Source of the DNA: Azorinus chamasolen
Lineage: Eukaryota > Mollusca > Bivalvia > Cardiida > Solecurtidae
Assembly (NCBI GenBank): GCA_963576725.1
Contig: OY755242.1
Span: forward strand, 25,099,869-25,163,868
Reading direction: 5' to 3'
DNA length: 64,000 nt
Part shown: in pieces, positions 53,739-63,496 of the stretch
How the letters are laid out: every line of letters starts with the position of its first letter
Position numbering within the stretch: position 1 is the first letter of the stretch
The notes under the pieces: generated by a model
Databases searched by the model: none
Told to the model about the DNA's origin: nothing
The model's input: the letters and a program-made list of their open reading frames with translations, nothing else
Program-made: the position numbers and the translations under genes

Positions 53739-54339
53739 TATCGGACATGTCCAACTTGTAGGACGTGTGCTATTGGCAGATGAACTGTATATTATCCTCG
53801 AGTGGTTTGTGTTTGCATGTCTGTTTGTGATATTTATTAATGTTTACAGTTATTTATTATGTATATTGTCCTTAATTTATATTTGATCATCATGCATACT
53901 GGAAAAAGATTCAATCAACTTTAAATAGATTCAATCAACATTAACCAGAATCCCCAATGTCTTGCCAGGTTGTATGTATTCAAATAATGGGCAACAATCT
54001 AATATAGTTAATCGGATGTTAATTTAAAAATCGCTCCATATGGAATGTTTCAGTTCAGCAGGATCCAATGGGATGATCCAAATGGATATACATCGTAAAA
54101 TAATTTCATTGTGGTGACCTTTATGAACGGGTGTGAACAGTACAAACATTTTGTACCTAGTTAATATGTCGGGTAACTTGGCGCCAATAAATGAATGGCC
54201 GCTTGTTATTATTGAATGCAATAACATCATTCACACCGGGTTTTTTATGTGTATTTCGTCCTGTAGTCCACTCTGTTCAACTGTATATCACCTGTGAAAA
54301 GGATGTTATGTTTTCTACTGGTAAACCCCCATCATGCTG

Positions 54340-54567
54340 TTAACCCTTTACCTTATAGGTTATTTTAGATACAACCTCTTTGAATAAATCTACCGAAAAG
54401 GAGAATTAACTAGAGAAAAGGAAAATTTTAGAATGTTTTAGCTTGAAACCATTGTGATAAATAGAGCATTTGCTCCTATAGGAGCAAATGCTCTATTTAT
54501 CACAATGGTTTCACAAAGTGACTTTTACAGAGTCGTCAAAAGTCGTCAATATAAGGGAATGGGTTAA
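54340..54567 (-). mobile_element. Family A MITE (A9), complete
   Basis: TTAACCCTTTACCTTATAGG to AATATAAGGGAATGGGTTAA; hairpin perfect from GAAACCATTGTGATAAATAG to its complement. Confidence 0.85.
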
Positions 54568-54689
54568 GAAGTTGTAATATATTCTGGTTGTGTTTTTAAA
54601 AGGAAATGGGACGCAGCTCTAGCTCAGAAACTAATTAGTGAAGATTTATCCGAACACTTTATTCTCTGAATGTTCATCTATGAAATAAT

Positions 54690-54902
54690 AATATCATGAA
54701 TATGAATTAGATACATTTTTATAAAGGAGCTTTCAGCGTTACTTTAGACCTGTATTAAGCTGTCACTTATGTTTCTAGATATCTGTAGCGATACATTTTA
54801 GAGCAATTCTGTTTTGTACGATTTTGGAGGACTGAACTTTTTTGTTCGATTTATCCCGAATTTCAAGTTATACGAGTTCGAGATATCGAAGTTCAACTGT
54901 AT
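54690..54902. mobile_element. F3 element, right half
   Basis: AAAGGAGCTTTCAGCGTTAC, GACCTGTATTAAGCTGTCAC and the end GAGATATCGAAGTTCAACTG then TA match the right side of 4-1043. The left half is missing. Confidence 0.65.
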
Positions 54903-55026
54903 TTATCACATCGCCATTGTTTTGCCTTTAATAACATAGTTGCCTTGCGTGTCTTCTGTAAAAAGGAACAGAGACCAACAGACGAGTTTAAAACACAATT
55001 ACTTTATACTGGCGACAATAAATATA

Positions 55027-55247
55027 TTAACCCTTTCTCATTTCTATGTTTATTCCAAATTTCAATACCTACTGAATATGCATGGGCAAAATAATTATAA
55101 TGAAATATGGATGGTGGACAATCGTTGCCATTTTAGAAAATAAAGAAACATATCTATAACATTTCATAAGCTAAAAAATCAGACCCTGATCAAAGGGTTT
55201 CTGTTTTCAGTTGAGTGAAAAGGGAACTAAATGAAGGAAATGTTTAA
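55027..55247 (+). mobile_element. Family B MITE, hairpin eroded
   Basis: TTAACCCTTTCTCATTTC to GAAGGAAATGTTTAA; only AAAAAATCAGACCCTGATCA remains of the core. Confidence 0.7.
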
Positions 55248-55451
55248 ACAGCCATTTTATGACAGGAGGTCTAGTCTGTATTTTTGCATTTCGGGTCGAT
55301 GTTACATGTATCTACAGAAGTCATATAGCTGACACATGAAACAATCATCTTTGGAATTGCTTGTCATAAATGTGTCTTCTATTGTGTCGCTTGTCTGGCA
55401 GGCTCAGTTGCATTCATGGTGCGTTACAGTTGACCGTTACATGCTAATGTT

Positions 55452-55856
55452 TTACCCATTCCCTCATATTTGACGCCTCTTTAAAAGTCACTTTCCGAAA
55501 CCATTGTGATAAATAGAGTACAGTAAAACCTCTCTATAACGACCACTGAATTATGTTAATTAGTTGATATTTTGGGCAGGTGGTTACGTAAAGCAAGATG
55601 AAAGTAAAACAGAACGCTCCTATAGGAGCGTTCTGTTTTACTTTCACCTTGCTTTAAGCATCCACCTGCCTTAAACACAAAATACTTGATGTAATTTAGT
55701 GGGTAGAGAGGTTTTACTGTATTTACTCCATAGGAGCAACTGCTTTATTTATCACAATGGTTTCAAAACTACACCCTTTTCTCTAGTTAATGTACATTTT
55801 TGGTAGATTTATTCAAAGAGGTACGATCTAAAATAGCCTTTGAGAGAATGGGATAA
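55452..55856 (+). mobile_element. Family A MITE (A10) with nested F2
   Basis: TTACCCATTCCCTCATATTT at the left and GAGAATGGGATAA at the right (both TTAA mutated). The hairpin is interrupted after AAATAGAG and resumes TTTACTCCATAGGAGC. Confidence 0.75.
55521..55719. mobile_element. F2 MITE (F2c), complete
   Basis: CAGTAAAACCTCTCTATAAC to GTAGAGAGGTTTTACTG between TA dinucleotides (5 bp lost in the right terminal repeat). Tip GAACGCTCCTATAGGAGCGTTC identical to F2a. Confidence 0.85.
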
Positions 55857-55912
55857 CGTTTACCCAATGATTCAAGTATAAAACATCACTTAATGAATAT
55901 AAGCAACCTGTG

Positions 55913-56274
55913 CAGTGTTCCCTCTCTACAACGACACCCTTTGGGATACGAAGATTGTATGTGTTGTTCAGAGGGAGTTGTTATAGGGAGGGAAAATCAA
56001 ACATAATTAGTTTGTTTGCAGATTCCCAGATAAGGTGTATCTCGAGAACTAAAACCGTTATGCCTCTATCAAACCCTATGTTGTGACCACTCTTTAGAAT
56101 CGTCACAAAGTGACGATTCTAAAGAGTGGTCACAACATAGGGTTTGATGGAGGCATAAAGAAAATACGATGGAAAAAAGTTGTTTCTGGAGCCTTGTTGT
56201 TTCGGAAAAAGTGACATGCGTTGTTGTAAGGAGGGAATCGTTATTGAGAGGGTCGTTGTAGGAAGGGAGCACTG
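55913..56274. mobile_element. TA-type element with CAGTGTTCCCTCTCTAC ends
   Basis: CAGTGTTCCCTCTCTACAAC at the left; GTCGTTGTAGGAAGGGAGCACTG then TA at the right, apart from one gap. CCCTTTGGGA follows the left end, as in pogo-like terminal regions. The middle is a 101-bp palindrome. Confidence 0.7.
56058..56158. repeat. 101-bp near-perfect palindrome
   Basis: TTATGCCTCTATCAAACCCT ... AGGGTTTGATGGAGGCATAA; arms of 49 bp with a single mismatch (CTATC / GATGG) and a 3-bp AAA loop at 56107-56109. It is the core of the surrounding element and lacks the GCTCC tip. Confidence 0.9.
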
Positions 56275-56364
56275 TATGAATATGAACATTTTTACATATA
56301 TTCCATCAGCTTCTACATTTTCAAAATTCAAGCTATTATCAGCATGTCTACTAAAATACAATAT

Positions 56365-56445
56365 AATGGGGTCCAACAGTCTGGATTATGATGATACACC
56401 GTGTTACTTGGCGTCTCATCTGGATCCAAACTGTTTGCAAAAGTA
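56365..56445. repeat. D-like hairpin
   Basis: GGGGTCCAACAGTCTGGATT and ATCTGGATCCAAACTGTTTG around CACCGTGTTACTTGGCG; ends unrecognised. Confidence 0.45.
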
Positions 56446-56900
56446 ATAACTCATCGGTCCGCAGCAGGCTAAATGATCAGACAGGTCATGTAGGAGTCTA
56501 CATTGTGGTCTACTCTGCGTGCAAAGGCGTGAAAATAGGCAGCTATCAAGTAAATGGTAAATATGCATATATAATGAATTAAGACACAGGTGAGGAAACG
56601 CACTGTCGATTGATAGACCATCAAAACAAGCGGTGATGGTTAGAACGGCACTCCAAACATACACATAAGATATAGCTACAGGCCAGTCACGCTACAGGAT
56701 TTCTGTTTCGTTTAGAATACAACCTCTAGTCACATTCAGACTAATTAAAACTTTCTGAACTACACATGTATTTAGAGGCCTAAATCAAATTGTCATGGTA
56801 ACATAGGAAATGCAAAGTGTCGCAGCTATTGTTGATTGAAGCCATTGTTAATTAAAATTATTGTTGATTGATTTGTAATCATTAGGCTGCGTTTTCTTGT

Positions 56901-57140
56901 TTAACCCATTACTCCATACATACGTCTTTCTATGCCTTTGCAAACAGAGAAGACCCAAATCAGATGACTCCTATAGGAACCCTTTGATCAGGGTCTGCTC
57001 TGTTTGCTTAAGAAATAATAAAGATATAATTGTACAGTCTCTGCCATAAAAACTCCCTGTGGCCATGACCTCTTATAAATAATCTAATTAATATTAATGA
57101 CGTCATTTTTTCTCACAAGAATTTTCATGGAGAAAAGTGT
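56901..57140 (-). mobile_element. Family E MITE
   Basis: TTAACCCATTACTCCATACA at the left, CATGGAGAAAAGTG at the right; core GCAAACAGAGAAGACCCAAA, tip GACTCCTATAGGAACC. Confidence 0.65.
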
Positions 57141-57224
57141 CAGTCCCACCAATAATTGTACGATGTGTATGTAGCTGCCAGTTTGTCTATGTCTGTCTGT
57201 CCGTTCAACTACTTGGCGTCCTTC

Positions 57225-57455
57225 TTAACCCTTTCCCTCATATAAACGTGTTTTCACGCATTTGCAAACAGAGTAGACCAAGATCAGACGGCTCCTAGAG
57301 GTCTACTCTGTTTGCAAGTAGAATTTCAAAGATCTGTGTCTTTACTTTCTAAAATGGCTACAATGTTGCACCTTCCATATTTCATTTTAACTATTCTGTC
57401 CATGAATATGCAGTAGGTATTGAAATTCGTAATAAACATAGAACAGGGAATTCCT
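57225..57455 (-). mobile_element. Family B MITE, hairpin arm deleted
   Basis: TTAACCCTTTCCCTCATATA; AGATCAGACGGCTCCTAGAG jumps directly to GTCTACTCTGTTTGC, removing most of one arm; the far end is GAACAGGGAATT. Confidence 0.65.
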
Positions 57456-57725
57456 GCAATTACCAATGGAAGCTGATTGGATCCTGAGACATCGGTGACT
57501 CTTAAGGGTATAATTGTTTTAATGCTGTTAACTTATTATGTTTTGTGAATGAAAACGGACGAACACTTAACAAATAAAATACTGTAACAGACCATAAATT
57601 CGGACGACGACTTTGTGACAATGAAAGGGGTACAGTAATCTTTCAGACATTTCTCTGTCATTCTAGCCCTATCTCCGTCTCTCTTATTTCACCACGTCAC
57701 AAGTTTTCACCAACAATTCTATATA

Positions 57726-58137
57726 CAATAGAACCTGGCCTAAGCGGCTATTCATTTGTTGAACATAGGAGTCTTTAAAAACAAACCGTTGCTTAACCCA
57801 TTCCCTCATATTGACGACTTTTGACGACTCTGTAGAAGTCACTTTGTGAAACCATTGTGATAAGTAGAGCATTTGCTCCGATAGGAGCAAATGCTCTATT
57901 TATCACAATGGTTTCAAACTACAAAATTCTATAATTTTCCTTTTCTCTAGTTAATGCTCCTTTTCGGTAGATTTATTCAAAGAGGTGGGATCTAAAATAG
58001 CCTGTGAGGTAATGGGTTAATGCGGGCTAAACCTAAAGGAGAAAGCTCTTGAAGAAGCTTTCTGCATTACGATTGATCTGCGTGAATCAACCCATAATTA
58101 TACCTGTTTTAATGGCCACTTTAGACATCTTCTACAT
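57726..58137. mobile_element. F4 element interrupted by family A
   Basis: CAATAGAACCTGGCCTAAGC at the left and TTAGACATCTTCTACAT at the right, TA on both sides. A11 splits CGTTGCTTAATGCGGGC. Core tip AGCTCTTGAAGAAGCTTTC. Confidence 0.65.
57793..58020 (+). mobile_element. Family A MITE (A11), complete
   Basis: TTAACCCATTCCCTCATATT to CCTGTGAGGTAATGGGTTAA; hairpin tip GCTCCGATAGGAGC. Confidence 0.85.
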
Positions 58138-58986
58138 TATATATTGTTCTCGATTTATGTTCAATCTCTTTTTTCCCCTCGTTTTACAAACGTTTCTTCT
58201 TGTCTATTCCTGTCTAAGAAATAATGACTTTATTAACCATTGATATTAATCACATGCATATTTATAATATATTTTAAGAAGGGAAGTTGTATGACCATGG
58301 CATACATTATATAAGCAAATCTTATTATTTTCTATTGGCAAACAGAGCAGACCCTGATCAGACAACTGATCAGGTATCTGGGGTTCCAAAGTAATAATGT
58401 ATGATACGATAGAGTACACAGTACTACCCTATCTGACCAGTGTCAACCAGTTTGTCCCCTGACCATATGGTACGGATGATCTTAGTCTACACTGTCTGTT
58501 TGTAATGCATCATGACCGTATTTTCCATAGAGCGGCTCATATATCAGGTGTCTGTAGTTACTTCCATTCATTTCATGAAAAGCAATAATATAAGATTTAT
58601 TGATTTGATTTGGACAAACAATATCTTAGATGAGACGAGAAATCTCTCTAAGCTTTGCCCCCACATTCTGATAAGAGGAAATTAAATGACAAGATTTAAT
58701 CAAATCAGAGGAGGTACTCGCAAATAGTGCCCCATACGAATCGCTGTTATCGTGAAATTTACACCACTGGGTCGCCATTCAATTACCAAGTAACAATATT
58801 TTCATATGGGATCCGCGATCTTTATTGTTTCCTGATGAAAGAATATATTTATATTTATGAAAGATGTGAATTTTATCTAAGTTACTACTAAGAAAGGTAT
58901 TTGTCCACTTTTATTATGCGAGACGGAACCATCCATAACAAACTACTAAACAAGAGTGCCGCAATGAGCACCAATCGCTCACTTGT
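58138..58986. other. No gene; one hairpin remnant
   Basis: GGCAAACAGAGCAGACCCTG then ATCAGACAACTGATCAGG at 58338-58376 is a collapsed B/E core. Nothing else is recognised. Confidence 0.35.
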
Positions 58987-59226
58987 TTAACCCTTTTCCT
59001 CATATAAACGTGTTTTCACGCATTTGCAAACACAGTAGACCCAGAACAGACGGCTCCGTCTGATCAGGGTCTGCTCTGTTTGCTAGTGGATTTTGAAAGA
59101 TCCATTTCCTTACTTTCTAAAATGGCTATAATGTTCCATTTTCCATATATCGTTAAAACTATTTTGTCCATGAATATTCAGTAGGTATTGACATTTGGAC
59201 TAAATATAGAACAGGGAAAGAGTTAA
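58987..59226 (-). mobile_element. Family B MITE, complete with shortened tip
   Basis: TTAACCCTTTTCCTCATATA to GAACAGGGAAAGAGTTAA; the core tip reads GACGGCTCCGTCTGATC, so the GGAGC half is lost. Confidence 0.75.
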
Positions 59227-59837
59227 CAGCAGTTCAGATACTATTAGCATTTTACTCGATGAATGTTAAACGTTTAAGTAAAACAGAATTATTGTATGAA
59301 TATTTATTTGCTGAATCCATTCAGACATATTAACACGTTTGACCTTAGTAGAAACCATATATTCATATCTATATTATTTCCGAAGCTAAAAGAGCAGACC
59401 CTGAACAGACGGTTCTCACAGTAGCCGTCTGTTCTGGGTCTACACTTCTATCATCAGAAATCAACCTCCAATCTACAGTAGTCTGCTTGTTTAATACAGA
59501 GCAAAAGTAACGCAGGAGTTGTTGTTTTTTTGCATTACTTCTTTCCTACATTAAGCTACCACCTGTTTAAAGAGCAGCCATAAGTATTATTACGAATGAT
59601 AGCTCTAGGGTGATACAGCTGTGCTATCGACCGCCATGGGACCAGTCATTTACACAAACACAGGGACTAATCATTGTTACAGATTAAGTGTCGTCAATAG
59701 TTATGAAGCATCACAATAGAACCCATGGACAAGTATATTACTTAATAATGCTGTTACATGTTACTAGTTATAACAGACTTCACAAATATGACAATACTCG
59801 CTGATGTACATGTAGAATGATTATATCACATATTATA
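59227..59837. other. No gene; eroded B/E and F cores
   Basis: AGAGCAGACCCTGAACAGAC / GTCTGTTCTGGGTCTAC at 59391-59440 and an F-like TTACTTCTTTCCTACATTAAGC-type arm near 59540-59565 (in part) are remnants; the rest is unassigned. Confidence 0.4.
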
Positions 59838-60041
59838 CAGCAAAACCCTTCAAAACCGGAATTCTAGCAGATAAGAATTTAGATTCCTTTAGGCAGGTGG
59901 CTGCTTAATGCAGGATGAAAGTCACGCAGAAAGCTTATAGCGGAGCTTTATGCATGTCTCTCAACTTGCATTAAGCTGCCACCTGTCTCCAAGACCGATA
60001 TTTATACTGAATTGAACGTGCGATTTAGAGGGGTTTTACTG
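59838..60041. mobile_element. F1 MITE, complete
   Basis: CAGCAAAACCCTTCAAAACC to GATTTAGAGGGGTTTTACTG between TA dinucleotides; tip AAAGCTTATAGCGGAGCTTT. Confidence 0.8.
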
Positions 60042-60429
60042 TACATGCATTACATGTAGGAGTGTCAGCGATTAGCAATCTATTTATGAAAGAAGCGGCA
60101 TTATACAACATTAACGTACATGTAATTAACATGACAGTTAATGGAGGTCTTTCTTTCTTGTCTTATCATGATTCAAGCTGTTTGACACTAGGTCAATAAT
60201 TTCTCAAAGACTTGCATCATGACCCTTGGTAATATTTTCTGGAAACTTTGATGGAATCGGAAGTAGTCAAAATTGAATAGGTCAAAGTTTAAGCAAACAT
60301 TTTATTTTCACAGCGATTTAAGGGTTTATATTCTCTTTTTCAAATGTGCTATTTCACACTGATTAAAAGACTCATTGCATCCTGTACTTTGACAGTTCAT
60401 CTATCACAATACTCCATGTATACTAAATA

Positions 60430-60606
60430 CAGTAAACCCATTTTTACAATCAACACTTTATGTATAAACATAGGTGCCTCCCAATGCAGGTGGTTGCTTA
60501 ATGATGGACAGATGTAATGCAAAGACCTCCTGCATTTACCTACCAACTGCCCTCAAAACCCCCAAGCGATACCTATTTTGGTACTGTATTTAGAGCGGTT
60601 TTACGG
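60430..60606. mobile_element. F-type MITE next to the TRPC exon
   Basis: CAGTAAACCCATTTTTAC at the left; AGAGCGGTTTTACGG then TA at the right; arms GGTTGCTTAATGATGGACAG / CTGCATTTACCTACCAAC. Its right end lies ~22 bp before the proposed splice acceptor. Confidence 0.6.
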
Positions 60607-60608
60607 TA

Positions 60609-60628
60609 TTTGTAATTTGTACTTTCAG
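60609..60628 (+). promoter_or_regulatory. Candidate splice acceptor of the TRPC exon
   Basis: A T-rich run ending TTTGTACTTTCAG (AG at 60627-60628) is a good 3' splice site. It would place 25 nt of 5' UTR before the ATG at 60654. If it is used, an upstream non-coding exon exists further left. Confidence 0.5.
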
Positions 60629-60653
60629 AATACCAAGGTTTTACGGTTGAAAA

Positions 60654-61616
60654 ATGCCGCGCAAATCTAACAGGTCTCGTGGTAGCAAGGGGAGCTCAAG
60701 GAGGTCTGCCAGAGTATCTCCCATCGCCATGCCCTTGCAACCTATCAAGTGTTGTCACACAATGGAACCGAAAGAAAAGTTGTTTCTAGAGGCTGCAGAA
60801 CGAGGTGACAAACATACCATGATTCGCTGCCTCCAACCGCCTGAGCCTGTTAATGTAAATTGTACCAACATGCTTGGTCGCTCTGCTATCCAAATCGCCG
60901 TTGATAACGAAAATGTTGAAATAGTTGAAGTGCTTCTAAAGCAAGACGGCGTTAAGATCGGCGATGCGCTACTGTATGCTATTCGAGAAGGTGTTTACAA
61001 AATCGTTGAAATGTTAATTGACCACCCTTCTATAACTCCTGTGATGTTGGGCTCCGAGTGGGCCAAATCTAAATGCGTTGGTGAGATAGGCGACGCCGAG
61101 GAAAGTAACGATTATTCTCCAGACATTTCTCCGCTGATCCTTGCCGCTCATTGCAACCAGTTTGAGATTTTGCAATTGCTACTCTTACGTGGAGCCTTAA
61201 TAGACCGTCCCCACCAACTGTCATGTTCTTGCCGGAAGTGCCAAGAAAGAGTTTACGAGGATGGTCTTCGTCATTCGTTACGTCGTATCAACACATACCG
61301 GGCGTTAGCAAGTCCTGCTTGGATCTCACTCACGAGCTCGGATCCAATTCTTACCGCATTCCGTCTGTCTTGGGAACTGAAGCACCTTGCTCTTCGGGAA
61401 AATGAGTTCAAGGATACTTACATGGAGCTGAGCGCTCAGTGTAAGAAATATGCCTGTGATTTACTGGACCAGTGCAGGAGCACTGAAGAAGTAATTGCAG
61501 TACTGAACAAAGATAGTGACAGTGACTCCGATGACGAAGGTGACTTGGTACCCAGAGATCCGGACAAATTAACGCTTTCCAGACTGAAGCTCGCCCTGAA
61601 ATATCAACAGAAAGAG
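60654..61616 (+). CDS. TRPC-type cation channel, N-terminal coding exon
   Basis: TRPC channels are tetrameric plasma-membrane calcium-permeable channels opened after phospholipase C signalling. This exon encodes about 321 residues of the cytoplasmic N-terminus: a basic Ser/Arg-rich start (1-25), MEPKEKLFLEAAERGD (37-52) opening the ankyrin repeats (to ~182), then the TRP_2 region with HQLSCSCRKC (187-196), an HX3CXCX2C arrangement known as a zinc site in TRPC structures, and RHSLRRINTYRALASPAW, and LSRLKLALKYQQKE at the end. An acidic DSDSDSDDEGD insert lies at 287-297. The frame remains open to 61673, but the conserved sequence stops at E321 where AAAGAG|GTAAAA offers a phase-0 donor (61617). 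A second donor, TCG|GTAAGT, is at 61644. No transmembrane segments are in the window; they must lie in later exons. TRP/TRPL-like and TRPC4/5-like assignments cannot be separated here. Confidence 0.9.
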
Positions 61617-61659
61617 GTAAAATCTTTGCAATTATCAGTTTCGGTAAGTTGTCATTTGA

Positions 61660-61785
61660 CAAATTTAGTATAAATATGGGTCTTACTGCAAGGTGAAAGT
61701 CATGCAAAAAGCTCTTCTATAAGCTCTTCTATAAGCCTGAAAGTATATACATTCTTCTCTACTAGAATTCCGGTTTAGTAGTTAA
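61660..61785. mobile_element. F1 fragment in TRPC intron
   Basis: TATAAATATGGGTCTTACTG, AGGTGAAAGTCATGCAAAAA, a duplicated AGCTCTTCTATA and CTACTAGAATTCCGGTTTAG; both outer ends are lost. Confidence 0.55.
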
Positions 61786-61856
61786 AAAAATAACGAAGCT
61801 TTCTTATTCTTACAGTAACTCTTTTTTAATACGACCACTAATATGTCTGAGTCATG

Positions 61857-62010
61857 GAGGCAGGTGGTAGCTTAATTCAGGGTGATTTATACAAAACTTA
61901 ACCTACAGGGTTTTTCTGCATCACTTTCGTCCTGTTTTAGGCACCCCCTGCTTTAAACGGCGCATACATCAACTGATTAAAGGGTCGCTTTGGGGGAGTT
62001 CTACTATAAT
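61857..62010. mobile_element. F-type MITE in TRPC intron
   Basis: GAGGCAGGTGGTAGCTTAAT, core CATCACTTTCGTCCTG, right end GGGGGAGTTCTACTAT. The left end is not recognisable. Confidence 0.5.
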
Positions 62011-62134
62011 TCATTTCAAACATACCGGTTTAGAGTTAAACTGATTGAACTCCTGTGAGTTGCCGATTTACTCGATGTTTTATAGGTTTAGCGTCAGGTT
62101 GCAAATCTAAATTCCAAATGACGTCAACAATAGA

Positions 62135-62355
62135 ATAATACTTTACTCCATTGAGACGCATTTTGCGCCTTGCAAACGTAGTAGACCTAGATCAGATGGA
62201 TATGCTCTGTTTGCGTATAATATAATATAGATCTATTGCCACGTTGTCTGACATGGTGAAAATCCCCTTTCTCATGAAGATATTATAAATATTAAATTAA
62301 TTAATATTTATACATTCATTATTTATGACATGAATATTCATGAGAAGAAGGGTTA
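62135..62355 (-). mobile_element. Family E remnant
   Basis: CTTTACTCCATTGAGACGCA, GCAAACGTAGTAGACCTAGA, most of the hairpin deleted, then GACATGAATATTCATGAGAA and GAAGGGTTA at the right. Confidence 0.5.
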
Positions 62356-62797
62356 TGACAAGTAATAAACGATTACATGACAGGCGTAAGGAGGAACTCT
62401 CCGCAAATAACTTGAGTTTTTTATATCCACGTGCATTTTATGCAATTACCTGCTTTGCGCTCCAAAGGGCAACAATTATTTTGTGTATATGATATCAATA
62501 ACTATTCTTGACATATCGAAATTCTAAGTTTGTCATAACAAGTTCCATAGAATGAATAAGAGTATAATACAACTGAGTTTTATTTTTTGTCTCGGCAATA
62601 AAGGGCAAGGGCGAGAAACTAGGTCATGACCTATTTAATCAGCAATGAGGTTCCCGTGCGTGAATTTATGACCGAGACTTTGATTAAATAGCATAACAGT
62701 AACATATATATTATAAAATACCTTATTTTTTATAATAGAATTCCGTGTGCTATTAGCAATTATTTAGCATTTCTTGGTGTTTCGTGAATGTGACATA

Positions 62798-63300
62798 CAG
62801 TAGAACCTGTTTTAACTCTTTTGGCGCCAAATTTAAAACTGTCGTCTGCAATAATAATTTCATATTAAATATAATTCTAAAATAAATAATGAAGGTATAT
62901 TAGTAAAACATTTGTTTTTAAAAACCTGTATGCTTGGGTTAAAATAATGCAGAAAACAGTGAAGTCAAATGTTAGATGCCGCCTTGAAAAGGCGGCATCT
63001 GACCTGGGACTGCACTGTTATAAATGGTGCCAACAGGCGACATTGGCACCGAAAGAGTTAAGCGATTATTCATTTATTAAATAGGAGTTTAAAAGGCAGG
63101 ACTGTATATTTTATAGGTCTGTATGGCAGGTGGTGGCTTAGTTGCTGTAAGGCATGTGGTTGCTTAATCCAGGGCAAAGGTAATACAGAAAGCTCGTATA
63201 GGAGTACCGAAAGTTCCTATAGCAGCTTTCTGTATTACTTTTGATCTGTATCAAGCTACCATCCGCGTAACAGACCCATAATTAGACCTACTTTTTATGA
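62798..63300. mobile_element. F4 element interrupted by family G
   Basis: TA, CAGTAGAACCTGTT, TTAA[G2]TTAA, GCGATTATTC; the core is at 63125-63270 (GTGGTTGCTTAATCCAGGGC / GATCTGTATCAAGCTACC, with tip AGCTCGTATAGGAG...CTATAGCAGCTTT). The right terminus is eroded. Confidence 0.65.
62812..63061 (+). mobile_element. Family G MITE (G2), complete, 250 bp
   Basis: TTAACTCTTTTGGCGCCAAA to TTGGCACCGAAAGAGTTAA; core GCCGCCTTGAAAAGGCGGC within a longer hairpin. Matches G1 closely. Confidence 0.85.
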
Positions 63301-63496
63301 AGTCCACGTGCGATGTCTGACTTTAAAAGCCTACACAACGAGACACACTGGCCACTTTATCTGATTATTATGCATGCATGAAATAACGCATATAATGAAA
63401 AGTAACAATCTGAATTGTTAAGATGACATTAGGAAGAGAACAGTGGACGTTTTATCTATGACAGAAACTGTAGAATCAGATCTATTTAATTTCATA

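Larger units (their letters stand above)
61617..62797 (+). other. Intron of the TRPC gene (start)
   Basis: The intron begins at 61617 (or 61644) and continues to the end of the window or beyond; no further TRPC exon is recognised. It contains F-type debris (61660-61790, 61857-62010) and an E-type remnant (62135-62355). Confidence 0.6.

Noticed and set aside
61617..61673. Continuation of the TRPC coding sequence to the in-frame stop at 61673
   Set aside because: Residues after E321 leave the family's conserved sequence, two splice donors occur there, and a TRPC without its membrane region would be unexpected. The stop is best read as intronic.
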